A stretch of DNA of 64,000 nt from Siderastrea radians (lineage: Eukaryota; Cnidaria; Anthozoa; Scleractinia; Rhizangiidae), in NCBI GenBank assembly GCA_964017195.1, contig OZ024895.1, positions 20,397,534 to 20,461,533 of the forward strand. The letters run 5' to 3'. This document shows, in pieces, positions 40,758-53,039 of this stretch. The notes below the pieces were generated by a model that did not search any database, was not told the DNA's origin, and saw nothing but the letters and a program-made list of their open reading frames with translations. The position numbers and the translations under genes were made by a program. Numbering within the stretch: position 1 is the stretch's first letter; every line of letters starts with the position of its first letter.

Positions 40758-43700
40758 GAGACGCCTCAGCTCTTAACAAAACTTCATCTCAGGGGAAATG
40801 TTTTCATTAAAAATCACAGCCTTTCTTGTTTTCTGCTGTACGTGGTGTGCTTGTGCGTTTCGAATGAGAAACGTATGCTTTGAATGCTTAAACGGTGGAA
40901 GTTTAATGGAAGGGAAATGTCTCTGTAAGGATGGCTTCACTGGCGATTGCTGCCAGATAGGTAAATACATGTTGTCAAGGAAACATAATAATAACAGTTT
41001 TGCTTACGACCGTTTGTGATATGATATTTCTTCTGCATCTTATTGATTCATTGTTATTCGTTAAGTGTTTTTCTTTCTTTCTTTCTTTCTTTCTTTCTTT
41101 TCTTATTTCTCTCTTTATCGGATAATTTGTTGTTTGAATGTTTAACATGTGGCTTTATACAATAAACTAAACTAACCGTTTGTTTTGTAGGCTCGCCAAT
41201 TAGAAATGAAATTTGTTCAGATGGATCCTTCTGCCCTGGTGCCCGAACATGTTGTGCAACTACAATCCTCTGCCCCCCGAGGATCTATTTCTGCTGCTCT
41301 CCAGGAAAACGGTAAGACATCACCTTACTTACAGTCTGTTCTTCATTTCTCTTAGTAGTTTCTTGAGACTTTTGTGAACAACTGACGATAATAAATAATC
41401 ATTTTTGTACATCCACTTTTGACCAGACGCAAAAAAAACAGAAAGAAGGAAAAAAAGTATAGTATGTAAGTACTATACTAGTGTGTATAGTGTGTAACTA
41501 TGTATATGAGCGCGACTATATATTTAGACACTTCGAACATTTTACACGAAGCATGGCTTCTTCTTTGTGTTTCTGTTTAGTTAACGCTTTTTGTCTCGGT
41601 TTTCAACCAATTTTGCTTCTTGTGTATTCATAGCGGGTTTACTATGGTTCGGAGGACTAAATGTTGTCTGCAATTACCCATTTATTTAAGCGACGCATGT
41701 TGCAGAATTTGATATCAAGAGCTCATGTTGTGTTTGACATCTGATCAGTGGAAAGAACAGCCTTGAGAATGAAACCGGAACTTTTTTATCTTTCTTACCA
41801 AAATTTTCACTTTCAAAAATTTGACTTTCTTCACATGGATTATTATTGTATTCTTCGTCTCAAGGTAATACCAGGAAATTTGCGATCCTTCCAGCAGATT
41901 TCAGTTTATTGCAGTGTAAGGGAAAGCGCCCGCAATCAAGGCGCGGCCTTTAACGCTTCCAATGATACCAAGAATTTCAAACTTCATCACATCCGTACCT
42001 CGTAGAAGTTTCGTGGCAGCGAGGAAAATCGTTAATGCATCAAGTTCATATTAGCCTGCGAACGCAGACGTATTTCCAGCTGTTCGTTTCTCTCCGCCGA
42101 AAATTGGAGATCTTATGGCGTTCCTTGATCAAAGAAAGTTTGTACTATGTTGTTTTTTCAAGGGACAGAGATCGAAATATTTGTTCAATTACTTTTCCCA
42201 CTTCAACGGTGAAGATTTATATCGGAAAAATTGTTCAAAATACGGCGTTGAGCTGAATGGCACTCATTAAGGGCATTTTGCTTTCCCAGGCCAGAAAGTG
42301 CTTATATATTCTAAGAATCTTCTTTTATGAATTAAATCACGGTGAAATTGTTCTTGCTCGGTGTATTTTGTTACTGTTGTTTAATGACTGTCTCGTTTTA
42401 CCAATACCTATTTATGACAAGAAAAAATGGAAGAAATCGATGTTTTCACCTTCTACCGCGAGATCGAGATCAGTTCCTTGATCTGTGCGTTCTTAAACGC
42501 TTTCTCTCATTTCTTGGTGTGAAAAATGTTGATATGACTATATCTCTGAACAAAAACGAAAACATAAAAAAATAAAACGTTCCACAATTGAGGAAATTGC
42601 GGGTTAAGAAATGGTAGTAATTGTCATTATGGTTCTATTTTGAAAACAAAAACACCCCTGATATTGTATATTTCTGAAAATTAAAACAAGCGCAAATTTA
42701 AAAAACACCTACGGTTAGAACTCATATCGTGTAAAAGGGTTTAAAACTAGGATGTAGTTTGTAGAGTCTTTGTTGTTTCTTAGAGTACATGCCTGCAACG
42801 GACCCATCAGTCCCCCATCCTATTACCTAAGATTCATCAAGAATTGGCAGCACAACTACTCTGGCTGCTTTCCTTCAGGCAACGTGCCAGGCGAGGCACT
42901 TTCATCATCGGCGTGGGTCCCAGACACACGCCGTTCTTGGCATTAGGTGTTTTACTGTTACGTAACATTGTGAACTGTGTTTTTCCTTCAAGGACCCCAG
43001 TAGGGATGGACCATTATTGTTTTGGAGGGGGGGATGAAAAATCCTGAAAAAAATTGTTTGCAAAATCAAAAAAGCCCAAATAAATTGTTTGCAGACATGA
43101 AAAGGAGAAAATAAAAAGATTGCAGACTGGTTGATACGTAGTTTTATTTCAGTATAGAAGTAAATTTAGACCTATTTGTTAAAATGCAAGATAACAATGC
43201 AACAAAATGATTTGCAAAATCTGTCACATCAACTGGTTTGACATGGTAAATTAGCCACCACAAACTAATTCAAAAGTTGACATTTTGAGTGTTAGCTATT
43301 CATCAGAGCAAATGAGCTATTTAACACTCAAACATCAGTCTTGTCATTTCTTTCCGGTGGCTGATTTACCAAATCGACTTGGTTGATAAACCCCAATTTC
43401 TGTTTTTTACTTTTCCACCAACAAATTACCGCAGTTTCTTAAAATCAGTAACTAATCCCTTTATTAAAAATAATCTCTTCTGAGGGCCTTGAAAGCAACA
43501 AATGTTAAAGTTAGGTTATTGTATTAATCGTTTCTATAACAAGAACGTTTTGTAATTGGATAGCTGTAATCGGACAACTATGTTGCACACGCGTCAATCA
43601 GGTGCTCTGAAATGGGATCTTTTTATAGCTGTTTCTCCACTGCTTGCAAAACTGATAATTAAAAATATATCTCTGAAGGGCACATAGATTTTCTAATCTT

Positions 43701-44413
43701 GCATTTTGTTATAGATGGATTAACTGGACTTCCTATTGTATAATTCGGGGGTAATGGTGCTCGTAATTTCAAATCGTCCTCACGCTACGCGCTCGGCTGA
43801 TTTAAAGTAACTCGCCCAATTACTCCCTGAATTGTGCTCCACTGAGTCCAATTACCATTAAAAATCAAGAACTCTTCGAAGTGCAATGAAACTCTATAAC
43901 TAAGAGAAAAGATTAACTTAAATTCCTGGGTTGCATGTATTCACTAATAGTTACACTGGCTTTTCAACAGGGTGCTAGGCTGGTTTGATGATGACATTTA
44001 ATAAATCATCACTTAAACAGCAAGCAGTCTCCTGTTTTCCACTTGCATGAAGAAGGCAAATTGGATTCAGTCTTGTATAAACTACAAAATAGAGTGCAAG
44101 TGTAAGCAAGCACTGTTTCATTTGGCTCCTCAATCCTCTCTAGGATCAGGGGAGAAAAGGCCGCTGGTGCAGTTCTATATTATTACTTACAATTAGTTCA
44201 CATTTTAATGTTTCAGGATACTTTGATGTGAGATTTTCAATTTTTTTAGGAAACAAAACAAGCCATAGTGCAGTTATACTTTTATAAGTTAAAGACATAG
44301 AGACACGGCATTCATGGAAAGCAGTTTAAGGCAGTAATGTTTACATTAGTATTTTGACTACATAGAATTACCTGAAGAATTTTAACCGTATATAAATAAA
44401 TGTAATAATAATA

Positions 44414-44453
<40 letters not shown>

Positions 44454-44915
44454 AAAAAAAAACACACAAAACATTGTTTGCAGGAAGATGCAGCCAAAAA
44501 AAAATCGTTTGCACAGACAACTTTGTCTTGAAAAAATTTTCATCCCCCCCCTCCAAAAAAATAATGGTCCGTCCCTTCCAGCAGAGCACTGACGTAATCA
44601 TGCATACGGGACCATAGACGCCACTACCGCCATAAATATTATTTGTCACTTTGCTTATGTTTTAATTTGCAGGTGTAATTGGTCCCTTGGGTTATGTCGT
44701 TAAGACCGAGCACAGCATCCTCAGGAGGACAAGTACTCCTTGAACAACGTATTTGGAGGAGAAAAAATCCCCCTTCCTTTATAAATGATGGGCTTATTAC
44801 AATTTTTCGTCCTCGAGTGAAGCAATGAAACCAGTCCGTCAACATTCATGATTTCTTTTACTTTTATAATTTAAAAATATTAAGGCATCTGTGAAAAATA
44901 AAGTTTATGAGCATA
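40758..44915 (+). CDS. secreted cysteine-rich protein with EGF-like half domain, spliced
   Basis: Exon A (40758-40960) follows a TTTCAG acceptor, so a 5' non-coding exon lies upstream. Its ATG at 40798 starts a signal-peptide-like MFSLKITAFLVFCCTWCACA. The mature part has CLNGGSLMEGKCLCKDGFTG, an EGF-like C-terminal pattern, and ends at a GTAAAT donor. Exon B (41191-41311, TTGTAG acceptor, GTAAGA donor) gives GSFCPGARTCC, then LCPP and YFCCSPGK, rich in paired cysteines and faintly granulin-like. Two third exons fit the phase. The one at 44673 (CNWSLGLCR then stop at 44701, AATAAA at 44897) is preferred; the other, at 42784, is open to 42946. The product would be roughly 105-150 residues and extracellular. 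Function unknown; a venom-like or mucus protein cannot be told from an ordinary EGF protein. Confidence 0.6.
41068..41100 (+). repeat. (CTTT)n microsatellite
   Basis: TTTC units repeat about seven times in the first intron of the cysteine-rich gene. Confidence 0.85.
41552..42590 (+). repeat. long dispersed repeat, copy 4
   Basis: Nearly identical to 38,510-39,540. It lies in the intron after exon B of the cysteine-rich gene. Confidence 0.85.
43003..44576. mobile_element. non-autonomous DNA transposon, GGACCATTATT ends
   Basis: GGACCATTATTGTTTTGGAG GGGG at the left and its inverted counterpart at 44,535-44,576 share about 35 bases, then GATGAAAA and TTTGCA blocks. The inside has no transposase but holds a pair GGTAAATTAGCCACC / GGTGGCTGATTTACC near 43,245-43,360. 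A clear target duplication was not found. Confidence 0.7.
44400..44452 (+). repeat. (AAT)n microsatellite
   Basis: About 16 AAT units with one AGT. The minus-strand poly-tyrosine/isoleucine frames across it are artefacts. Confidence 0.9.
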
Positions 44916-46356
44916 ATGGTTACGTTAAGCCCTCGTTTTTGTAGACACACAATTTTGTGAAATCTTGACTTATTTTCTGCGCTGCATATTACACACGTTT
45001 CTTACGCAATCAGGGGTTATATAAAACTATTTTGTCGAGGTGTTTACGTATGAGGTTCCCTTCTTTTAAGTAATGTGAGCAATATTTAATCATTTTTGCT
45101 AGTCATTTGCTGGGGCATATAATATAAAATTAAAAAAATAAATAAAAACTTTAGCATTTTATCCTAATAACTATTTTGCTATAAGCGAGAGGCGAAGGAG
45201 CCGATCGGCCGCGTAGTTTTGCAAACAAATAAAACAATGGCACTCGCGCCTGATTGTTAGTTTGGCACTCCCGTGTAATTGTCAGTTAGACTCCTTTTCC
45301 TGCTGCCGTTAATTTTGCTTAGTTGAAATTTTATCGACTTAAAATACGCTCTTTTGAGATATTTTCGCTTTGCATAGAGTAAAGGACTGATAAGAGAGTT
45401 GGTACGGTCACCGATAAAATTAAAAAAAAGGCTCACCTCAAAACAAAGAGAGTTTTACTACTTAAAGAAGATTATCAGTGCCGTAGGTTAGAACAAATCA
45501 TTGTCCTATCTCTCTTTTCGGTTCTCGACTCTTCTATTTAAGAGGACTTATTTATCGATGATATTTGGGGACATATATAATATCTATCTTTGGGTCGGCT
45601 CTGAAATCATGTGCTATATTCCAACTTTTAGTATGATGCAATCACCCTTTATCAACGAGTAGGCTTGAATTTATTACATTTCATCACCAAATTTCTGCTG
45701 TTAGAGTCTGTTTTTGATAAAGGGTTTTGCGCCGACCTTTTTCTTCTATTTTGTGTTTCTTTTCAGGGATAATATGATAAGGTATATTTTGGGTTCTAGT
45801 TATTTAAAATATCTCGGTTCTGGGAAAATATGACAAAAGAAATATTATTGTCAAAACGAGCGTCCTAAACTATAATTAAGCTCTCTTTGATATTTCAAAA
45901 CAAAATTTACTTCATTTATCCAGGAATACACTGTACAAATTAAGTTGTCTTTTTAATATTGGAAAACGATTTCAGCTGCTTAGTTTTACAAATAGGCAAT
46001 CTCCTCTTAACGAAGAGCTCTTGAGAAAACCGAAGATTTTCAAATTTTTGCACAAGTAAACAAACCAAGCCAAATCTGAATTTCCTTTGTTCACTAAGCG
46101 AAAAACAGCTGGAACCACTCTTTCCCTGCATAAAAATACTGTTAGCAGTAGAGTCAAACTTGTGAACTGTAATTACTCTAGGGAATTTCTCACAAATTTG
46201 AGCAGTTTGTAAACGAGATTCATTCTGACCTGAGCTTGCTCTGGAAGATTAAACTACTCTGACGCTCAAACAGTGGCCTGTTCTTGGTGGTAAAATCTGT
46301 TCCCTTACATTTTTCACGGGAAGGTACACTGGACTTCTCAGCAGTCAAACGAACGC
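44916..46356. other. no gene or repeat recognised
   Basis: AT-rich, stops in all frames; a few frames of 60-65 codons have no motif. Confidence 0.5.
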
Positions 46357-46788
46357 CCGGCGGAGGGGGCACTCAACAAAGATTTATACGGGGAGGCTCC
46401 GCCCCGATGTCCAACCCCTTACCCTTTTATATACCATTTTTGACAGAACAGGTACTCCTTTCGTATACCTTTCATTGAAAAATGGTACCCTTTTACATAC
46501 CTACTTAAGAACACGGCATCCCTTTTCTAAACCCTTGGAATGCAGTTAATGAACGATATCAGGGGAGAACAGTATTACTGGAAGAGATGTTAACCAAAAA
46601 ACGATATTATTATCTACTCGAAAATTAAAGGGCCTTTTAGATACCTAAATGACAGATTTCCCTACCCTTTCATGTACTTCAGCTCGTGAAATCCCTACCC
46701 TTTGATATACCTGAAGCCTGAAAAAGGTACCTCTTTCCGGGCGGAGCCTCCCCGTATAGGCCATTATAGGGAATACCCCCCCCCCGGG
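46357..46788. mobile_element. G-run MITE, copy 1
   Basis: CCCGGCGGAGGGGGCACT to AATACCCCCCCCCCCGGG, with inner inverted ACGGGGAGGCTCCGCCC / GGGCGGAGCCTCCCCGT. The body is close to 55,941-56,349. Confidence 0.8.
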
Positions 46789-48565
46789 AACGAACGACGC
46801 GCGCGCAATTCCCGCCATGATTTTGCATGGAAAATTTTGACAAGCTTGGAGAGTTTCACTTTTCACTTAAATCTTTTCAGAAAGCTTAAGCTTTTACGTA
46901 GCGTACGTGTTCAAAATGAAGTAACTTTCATCCACAGTTTAATCGGCACGAAATTCGGCTTGCCTGGACATTTTATGTCTCGTCGTTTTCATACAAATTT
47001 CACACTTGTAAACGTTTCAACTGATTTAAACTTATAAAAGGCTCTGACAAACAAGAAGTGATGTTGCCTTTTCGTTTGACAGCTAAAATTAAACATGAGA
47101 CTTCCCGAGTCGCTCCTTTTGATTCTCTCGGAGTAGTATGTGGTCGTTTTGGGTTTGACTCAACAACGTCATAGGAACCTAGTAATGCTTTTTTACCTTT
47201 TTTGCCGTGTCATATGTACGTTGTTAATGAAACTGTGCAACGTGGATCAGTTTCAATACGGTAGTAGGTGTCCTTAAAGCAGTGGTTTGTTCTTATAAAA
47301 AGACTCAACAAACCTGTGGTTTTTCAAAGACGGGCCCACAGCTGGAGTGCATTTGGGAGCCACCAGCGCGGTTACCGAGCTACATGAATTGTTAACTGTG
47401 TTAACAGTTTTCTGTTTTCAAAACTGCAAAAAAATACATCTAGCAAAGTCAAAACCCACGAAAATTTCAAACCAAACCGTCGTTGCTAGAATTAAACCTC
47501 TGAATTCTACTACAGCCCTCGCACTTTCAGTATTTCAAAAGGCGGTAAGATTTATAAAATTGTGTTACCTTGATATTTGCGTGACTAGTTTTCGAATGGT
47601 GATACGATCGCCAACTAAACGCCTGGAGTTGAAGGTTGAATTTTAAACCTTTTTTATTGCTTTTTTGTTCCCTCTTCAGTTGTATGAGCTAGATCTCCAA
47701 TGCGTGAATTTAAAAAATTTGTCTGACTTAACGACAGACTTTTTATAACCGAATAAATTCATTATCATGTCAGTAATTTACACTGGCAATCTTATTTGTT
47801 ATTTCGTCCAAAAAAAGGCTTAAAAATACCAAGGACGTCCAAACTATGCCTCATCAGACAGTTGCCGAAATTCGGATAAACCTTCTATTGAGGAAAGTCC
47901 TATATTCTATCCTGGAACAATTACAGCAATTAATTCGTTGCTTTGAGCCATTCAGTGTACTCCAATATCCGGCCAATTTGGGTCAAGCCTTCTAGAGCTT
48001 TCCCATTTGTTTTCACCTTTTAAATGGCGTCTTTTGATCCGTATAACGTCCAAAGCCCTCTTGAAAATTGTTGTGTACAACAATCGGTCGCACCACCATT
48101 TCATAAGCGTAGCAGAAGCATTGCATTGAACTAGCCATTTCCTCAAGAAACCCAAGGGAAAATATCAGCCCTCTTCCTTCCCCACCTCTGTCTATCATTA
48201 ACATACCAATTAATCGTAAAGTGATCTTCAACAACCTACTATGACGAAGTTTCGTTCTTTCTGCATTGGACGGTTTCGCAAAGGTCCGTCTTTATAAACA
48301 ATGTCGAGACGTGGTTGTCTTGCCGACCACGATTCTGAGTTTATTTTTGCTGCTTTTGAGACGTCAGTAACAAAAGGAAATTCCGCAGAAAGTTGTATTT
48401 TAAAGCTGGTTACGTTTATGCGACTACCACTAGCCGCATAAACATAGCAAACCGGCGAATAACCCTTCTCCTGCAGTCCTAGAGGAAACTACGAAGAATA
48501 ATGAAGAGGAGGACCTGGAAAACGAACTGCACCCGAAAACAGTGACTCGCTGTTGGGTGCAATCC
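46789..48565. other. no gene seen; dispersed repeat at 47,440-47,640
   Basis: The repeat matches 16,250-16,470. A 99-codon frame at 47,347-47,646 overlaps the repeat and is not supported as a gene. Confidence 0.5.
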
Positions 48566-49081
48566 CCGGTGGGGGAGGGGGGAGGGGCACTTGACCCATG
48601 TTTGGGTGTAGGGGTGCCGCAGAGGGTCTGAAAACCTGACCCTGTCAGGGACAAAAAATGCTCGAAAATACCATACAAAGGATAAAACCTTCCATTTTTA
48701 TGTCCCTGTTTAGGACAAATGACAAAATGCTCTAGTTTAAGACAATTTTGAAGTATTTTAGAGACCTGCAAACGTCTCGGATCCAGGATTGATTGCTGAA
48801 TACTATATAAGCCATATTTAACAAGGACAATCCCGCAACCATACCCTGTTTAGGACAAGTTCAGACACGGTTTAGGACAGACTAGCATAAAGTTATATAA
48901 CCCTGCTCAGGAGAGAGAGGCCAAAAATCATACCCTGTCTAGCAGCACGTCCTCGAATAGGACATTTTTTTTTTTTTGTACCTTCGATTATTGTAATCAA
49001 TATATCTGTAGTTATTTATACCTTTTGTGTTTAAATAAAGTTGTCTTATTTTATCTTAAAAAAGGCAGTCCCCTCCTAGGG
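48566..49081. mobile_element. short element flanked by GGGTGCAATCC
   Basis: The direct repeat GGGTGCAATCC occurs at 48555-48565 and 49082-49092, bracketing an insert with G-rich ends (GGTGGGGGAGGGGGGAGGGG and CCCTCCTAGG) and GTTTAGGACA repeats inside. The 11 identical bases contain the probable target duplication. Confidence 0.65.
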
Positions 49082-49092
49082 GGGTGCAATCC

Positions 49093-49584
49093 AGTCATTA
49101 ACCAAAACGTGGCAGAAATGGCGAGCTCTTTCTTTGAAATCAGCGGTGCCACTCAATCGCTGCTTTGAAAACACTGCCTGCTAAACGACTCCTTTTTGAT
49201 GCTAACCTCGACACTTCAAAAGGGCAAACTTTAGCAAAAAAAGAGTCCAGGGATGATATCAGCGATACTGGCACTGATTAAGCGAGAACGACATTAGGAT
49301 ACTTCATGACGCCCGTGCCCCGAGTCTACTGGGTGCCAGAGTTTTTCTTGCGCGCTCGAACACGCGCGAACAGAGTGCACCGCGAAAGTACACTTGAGAA
49401 AGCACTAGTACCCAGGGTACTCCGAGCGAAACTGAGGGCGGGGAAACATCGCCTGCCAACAAGCAGGACTCCTGTAAATACGAAGGTGGAGATGAACTTG
49501 AAATTGGCCCTTGAATTCACAAAGGATGACAAGGTAAACAGCCCGGTTTCAACTGAAACAATTAACTGGCATTATAAATAAGCG
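49093..49584. other. no gene recognised
   Basis: A 91-codon frame at 49,306-49,581 shows no motif. This is where the last exon of SLC1A copy C would lie, and it is not found. Confidence 0.5.
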
Positions 49585-50345
49585 CTGTCCTTTGCATCAC
49601 AAAAACAATAATTTTAACTGTCACGTAATGATATGGTTAAACAACATATAGTCATAACTATCCCAATTGCAGGAAGGTTTCTGTACCATAAACCATAAAG
49701 TGACTAAAAGCGTTAACCCCCCCCCTCCCCCTCCCAGGACAAGGGTGACCCCCAGCATTTACTCAGGTAACCCTAATGGTTCTGTGGTGCCAATTTATAT
49801 ACCTGGAGGGGTGGCTGATGGTCAATATGAGACTTGGCAAGATGGCGAGACTGAGTTTTTTTTTCTCTGCAGAGCCTGAGACTGTTCGTCTACTTAGTCT
49901 CTGGGATGTTGTGAGAAAAAACTTAAAACTCCAAGACATAAAGAACACTCAAAAAAGACACTACAACACCTTTTGTTAGAAATGTGACTAAAATTTTACG
50001 ACACCCACATTTTTGAAAGACTATTCCCCACCTCTACCTGGTGAAGAGAGACAATGAAGAGTTATCCCTATCCCTGAAACTGAAACCCAGCATCAATAAT
50101 AACACAATTATTCTGCTCAATCCTGTGGACAATGTAAAATACCCTGATTTAACCAACTTGGCCTACACCATATTTTTTGTTACGATTTTGCATTATAAGG
50201 CAACTTGGGTCTCACAACCATGTTCGGTTAAATTGCAGTGCACAATGTGAAAAACATTATCCACAATTTATGGAAAATTGGTACATGTATAACTGTACTA
50301 CACAAGAAAAATTCCTATTTAGTATGTTGAAAAAAAAAGACTTAC

Positions 50346-50484
50346 AGGAACCAATGAATCAACAGCCATAATGAGCCCAATGTCGTCCAGCAGCAGCTTG
50401 ACAGCTTGCAGCACAATGACAGTCATTACTGATCCGGCAGATGGAATGTTAGCAGCACCAATTGCAATAGCTGTTACTGTAAGG
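50346..50484 (-). pseudogene. SLC1A copy C exon 6 (139 bp, frameshifted)
   Basis: It encodes AIAIGAANIPSAGSVMTVIV and [13 protein letters not shown], then four extra bases (TCAT-like) before the donor. The length is 139 against 135 in copy B and the frame is broken. The splice signals (ATGCAG, GTAAGT) are kept. Confidence 0.9.
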
Positions 50485-51296
50485 CTGCATAAAACTTATT
50501 TTTTTAGTATAAAGAGGCATTTATTTGCATAAGGGTAAGTTTAGGGAGTATCCAATAAGAGAACCAGTACTCCACCTAAGAAACTACTGTAATGTTAGCT
50601 AGTCTAACACAGATTTTTACTGTACCTCCTATATTTTTTCTTGCTAACCCATTTTAAATCTTTGGGTAGAGAACAGAGACAACATGGATAACTGTTTCTT
50701 GTCTAAGGAAATAATTCAGTACAATACAAAGACCAGCGTCAAATTATCAACCTTCTTGTAATCAAAAGTCTGATCGAAAGTCTGATTAAAAAAAATGACT
50801 TTTCATACTAACCACTATCTGTTTGCAGACCTGTCAGACTGTAGACTTAAACTAACCCTTGCACTAACTGAATATGTTTGAATTACATAGTCCATAGAAA
50901 AGGTTTAGTCTGCAGTCTGTGTTGACACCCTCCCCATTTTTTGGAACTCAGTACTTCTTATACCTGTTTTTGATGTTAAGAAGATTATTTAAAAAATGTA
51001 ATTGGACAGTTAAGACAATTGCTAGGGACCGTTCCTGTCACTGAGATCAGTGTTTTTCTGCAAATTTGTTTAATATGTGTTTTAGTTCTTTTACTTTTGA
51101 AGGGGTGGTGCCTCCCATGGGTACCAACATCCAATTCATGCCTGGCCTGACGAAGTATCTATTTTTTGTTACTTTTCTTTCTGTTGTTTCTTTTGTAATA
51201 TATCATTATTTTTCCCTAGATTTTGTACTCTTAGTTGAGTTTAACCCAATGAAGTTGCTGTTTAAGTGAAAGCGAGAGGACTTAAATAATAACACT

Positions 51297-52000
51297 TAAC
51301 CCTTTAAGCCCCAATGGTGACAACCATCTTATTTCTCCTTACAATATCACTACACCCCTGTACTTGAACAAACACACGGGTCAATGAGGACAAAGGAAAT
51401 GATCATGAAGATAATGTCTTGATTAAAATCGATTTCTCCTGTTGACTGTAAAGGCTCGATTTCTGCCGCTAGCTCGAGTCCGGTCTTTGTTCCTCGGCTG
51501 GTAATCGAGCCTAGTGATTGCAGTATCATAAGAAATACCCCCGGGGGGGGGGGGGACTCCCATATGAAAGTGACTGGGAAGCTCGTCGTCTTGCTTAGGG
51601 GTGTAAATTTGTGGTCTCACTTAGGGTGTTCAGGACAGAAAGCCAATATTTTTACTCATACAGGTATCGCTTAGGGTAGACTTAATGTACGGAAAGTAAA
51701 GACTTAAGACAGTGCTTCTAAAATCTAATAACAGAATACAGCATTCGATGTGAACATCTTGAGCGCAATTTAAATCCGTGTAGCTCTTATTTGGTCGTCT
51801 GTTTAAGCATGGTCTCCTTTAGGGGTCAAATAAAGCCTGAGCCATGCCCAGATTGGTCTCCTTTAGGGTTTTAATTCTAATTTTCCGACGAGCATCCCCG
51901 TCCCTTTCAAATGGGAGTCCCCCCCCCCCCGGGAGAAATACATGCACGTGGAGAACAGGGAGGACAACATGCATGTTGATATTGGGGCTCAAAGGGTTAA
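51297..52000. mobile_element. MITE of the TTAACCC family, carrying a nested MITE
   Basis: TTAACCCTTTAAGCCCCAAT at the left is inverted at 51,981-52,000. The element lies in the intron between copy C exons 5 and 6 and is itself interrupted at 51,536-51,937. Confidence 0.85.
51536..51937. mobile_element. G-run MITE nested in the TTAACCC MITE
   Basis: It runs from ACCCCCGGGGGGGGGGGGGA with CTCCCATATGAAAG to CAAATGGGAGTCCCCC and the C-run, as inverted ends. The body contains CTTAGGGT-type blocks. Confidence 0.75.
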
Positions 52001-52097
52001 TTCCTTCACTCCTTACAATCTCACTTCATTCAGTCGGACAGCCTGAACAGGCTACAGTCTCCGGGAAAAGGTAAGTTTACAAGCAATTAACACTCAC

Positions 52098-52309
52098 CAG
52101 GTGACAAATCTGACAAATCAGATGACAAATCGGATGACAAATCATAATTGTTGAGCTGAGCAATGAAGATGGCTGCAATAGCTTCACACAAAGCCGCACC
52201 ATCCATATTTACTGTGGCACCCGATGGCAAAACAAACTTGCTGATGTGGGCCGGGTCCACGTTGTTGTTTTCTTCAAGGCAGTGTATGGTGGTTAACAGA
52301 GTTGCCGCA
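52098..52309 (-). pseudogene. SLC1A copy C exon 5 (212 bp, expanded)
   Basis: It encodes [40 protein letters not shown] and [20 protein letters not shown]. It is 17 bases longer than the 195-bp exon of copy B, mainly through repeats of GATTTGTCATCC near the 3' end. The outgoing phase therefore no longer matches exon 6. Splice sites CCCTAG and GTGAGT are intact. Confidence 0.92.
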
Positions 52310-52751
52310 CTAGGGAAAAGGGAACAAGAATGGTATGATCTACATCTAAACAGAACAGAAAATAACTTAAGCCTACCGTATTTTGCAATCGGTACAAAAA
52401 GGAAAAGTACGTTGTAGATCTGTTTACTTAATTTAATTAAAGATTGTGCTGACAAATAATAATATTATTAAAGGTGCTCCTCCCAACATGCACACTCCTC
52501 CCAACATCTCACATGGTACCTCCCGGCCTCACAGAAGACGGATACCACCGTTCCTTTCGGCTATAGCATTAGCCAATGACATCAAAAAATAGGACCCCGA
52601 ATGGGTCTACGTGTCTGCTGGCTCCAACACTGATCAACATAGCAAAGACGTCACGGCAAGGTAAACTAGCGGTTTTTGTGGTAAGAGTGACGAAAATGTT
52701 TGGAAATGTAGGGAATTATCAGGAATATAAAGTGTGATGGAAATAGTGAAA

Positions 52752-52956
52752 TAGCCTGCGTAACAAGCGTTTCCGTAGGTTTTCCGCCCGTTCAAGGCAT
52801 TTTTCGCTTTTTGGCGGCGCAAAAATTGGGGTAAGCGCAACACTGATGGAAGGAGTGAGGAATTTTTTGCGTTCGCCCCAATTTTCGCGCGTTCAAAAAG
52901 CGAAAAATGCTTCAAACCAGCGGAAAGCCCTACAGAAACGCTTGCTACGCAGGCTA
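52752..52956. mobile_element. MITE, TAGCCTGCG ends (205 bp)
   Basis: TAGCCTGCGTAACAAGCGTT is mirrored by AACGCTTGCTACGCAGGCTA. Inner TTTTTCGCTTTTTGGCG / CGTTCAAAAAGCGAAAAA pairs are present. No clear target duplication. Confidence 0.8.
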
Positions 52957-53039
52957 GTTAGTAGCCTGCGCGCACACGTCACATAGGAGACGTCTGCGCG
53001 CAGGCAAGAAGGTCAGAGAAAAGGCTGAGAAATATAATC

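Larger units (their letters stand above)
49585..52450 (-). repeat. segmental duplication of the SLC1A 3' half (copy C), partner 57,695-61,345
   Basis: Intronic as well as exonic sequence aligns with copy B, for example AAAACAATAATTTTAACTG at the left edge, GTGAAGAGAGACAATG-type blocks near 50,040, and CCTGAACAGGCTACAGTCT near 52,040. Each partner carries its own later insertions: a MITE pair in C; a MITE and a LINE 3' fragment in B. The duplication therefore predates those insertions. Confidence 0.8.

Noticed and set aside
38708..42256. Duplicated ORFs of 85 and 73 codons in repeat copies 3 and 4
   Set aside because: Conservation is due to recent duplication of the whole 1-kb repeat, copies 1 and 2 do not keep the frames, and no domain is seen.
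44312..44649. Poly-Tyr / poly-Ile ORFs
   Set aside because: Translations of the (AAT)n microsatellite.
47347..47646. 99-codon plus-strand ORF
   Set aside because: Most of it is a dispersed repeat also found at 16,250-16,470, where the frame is not kept.
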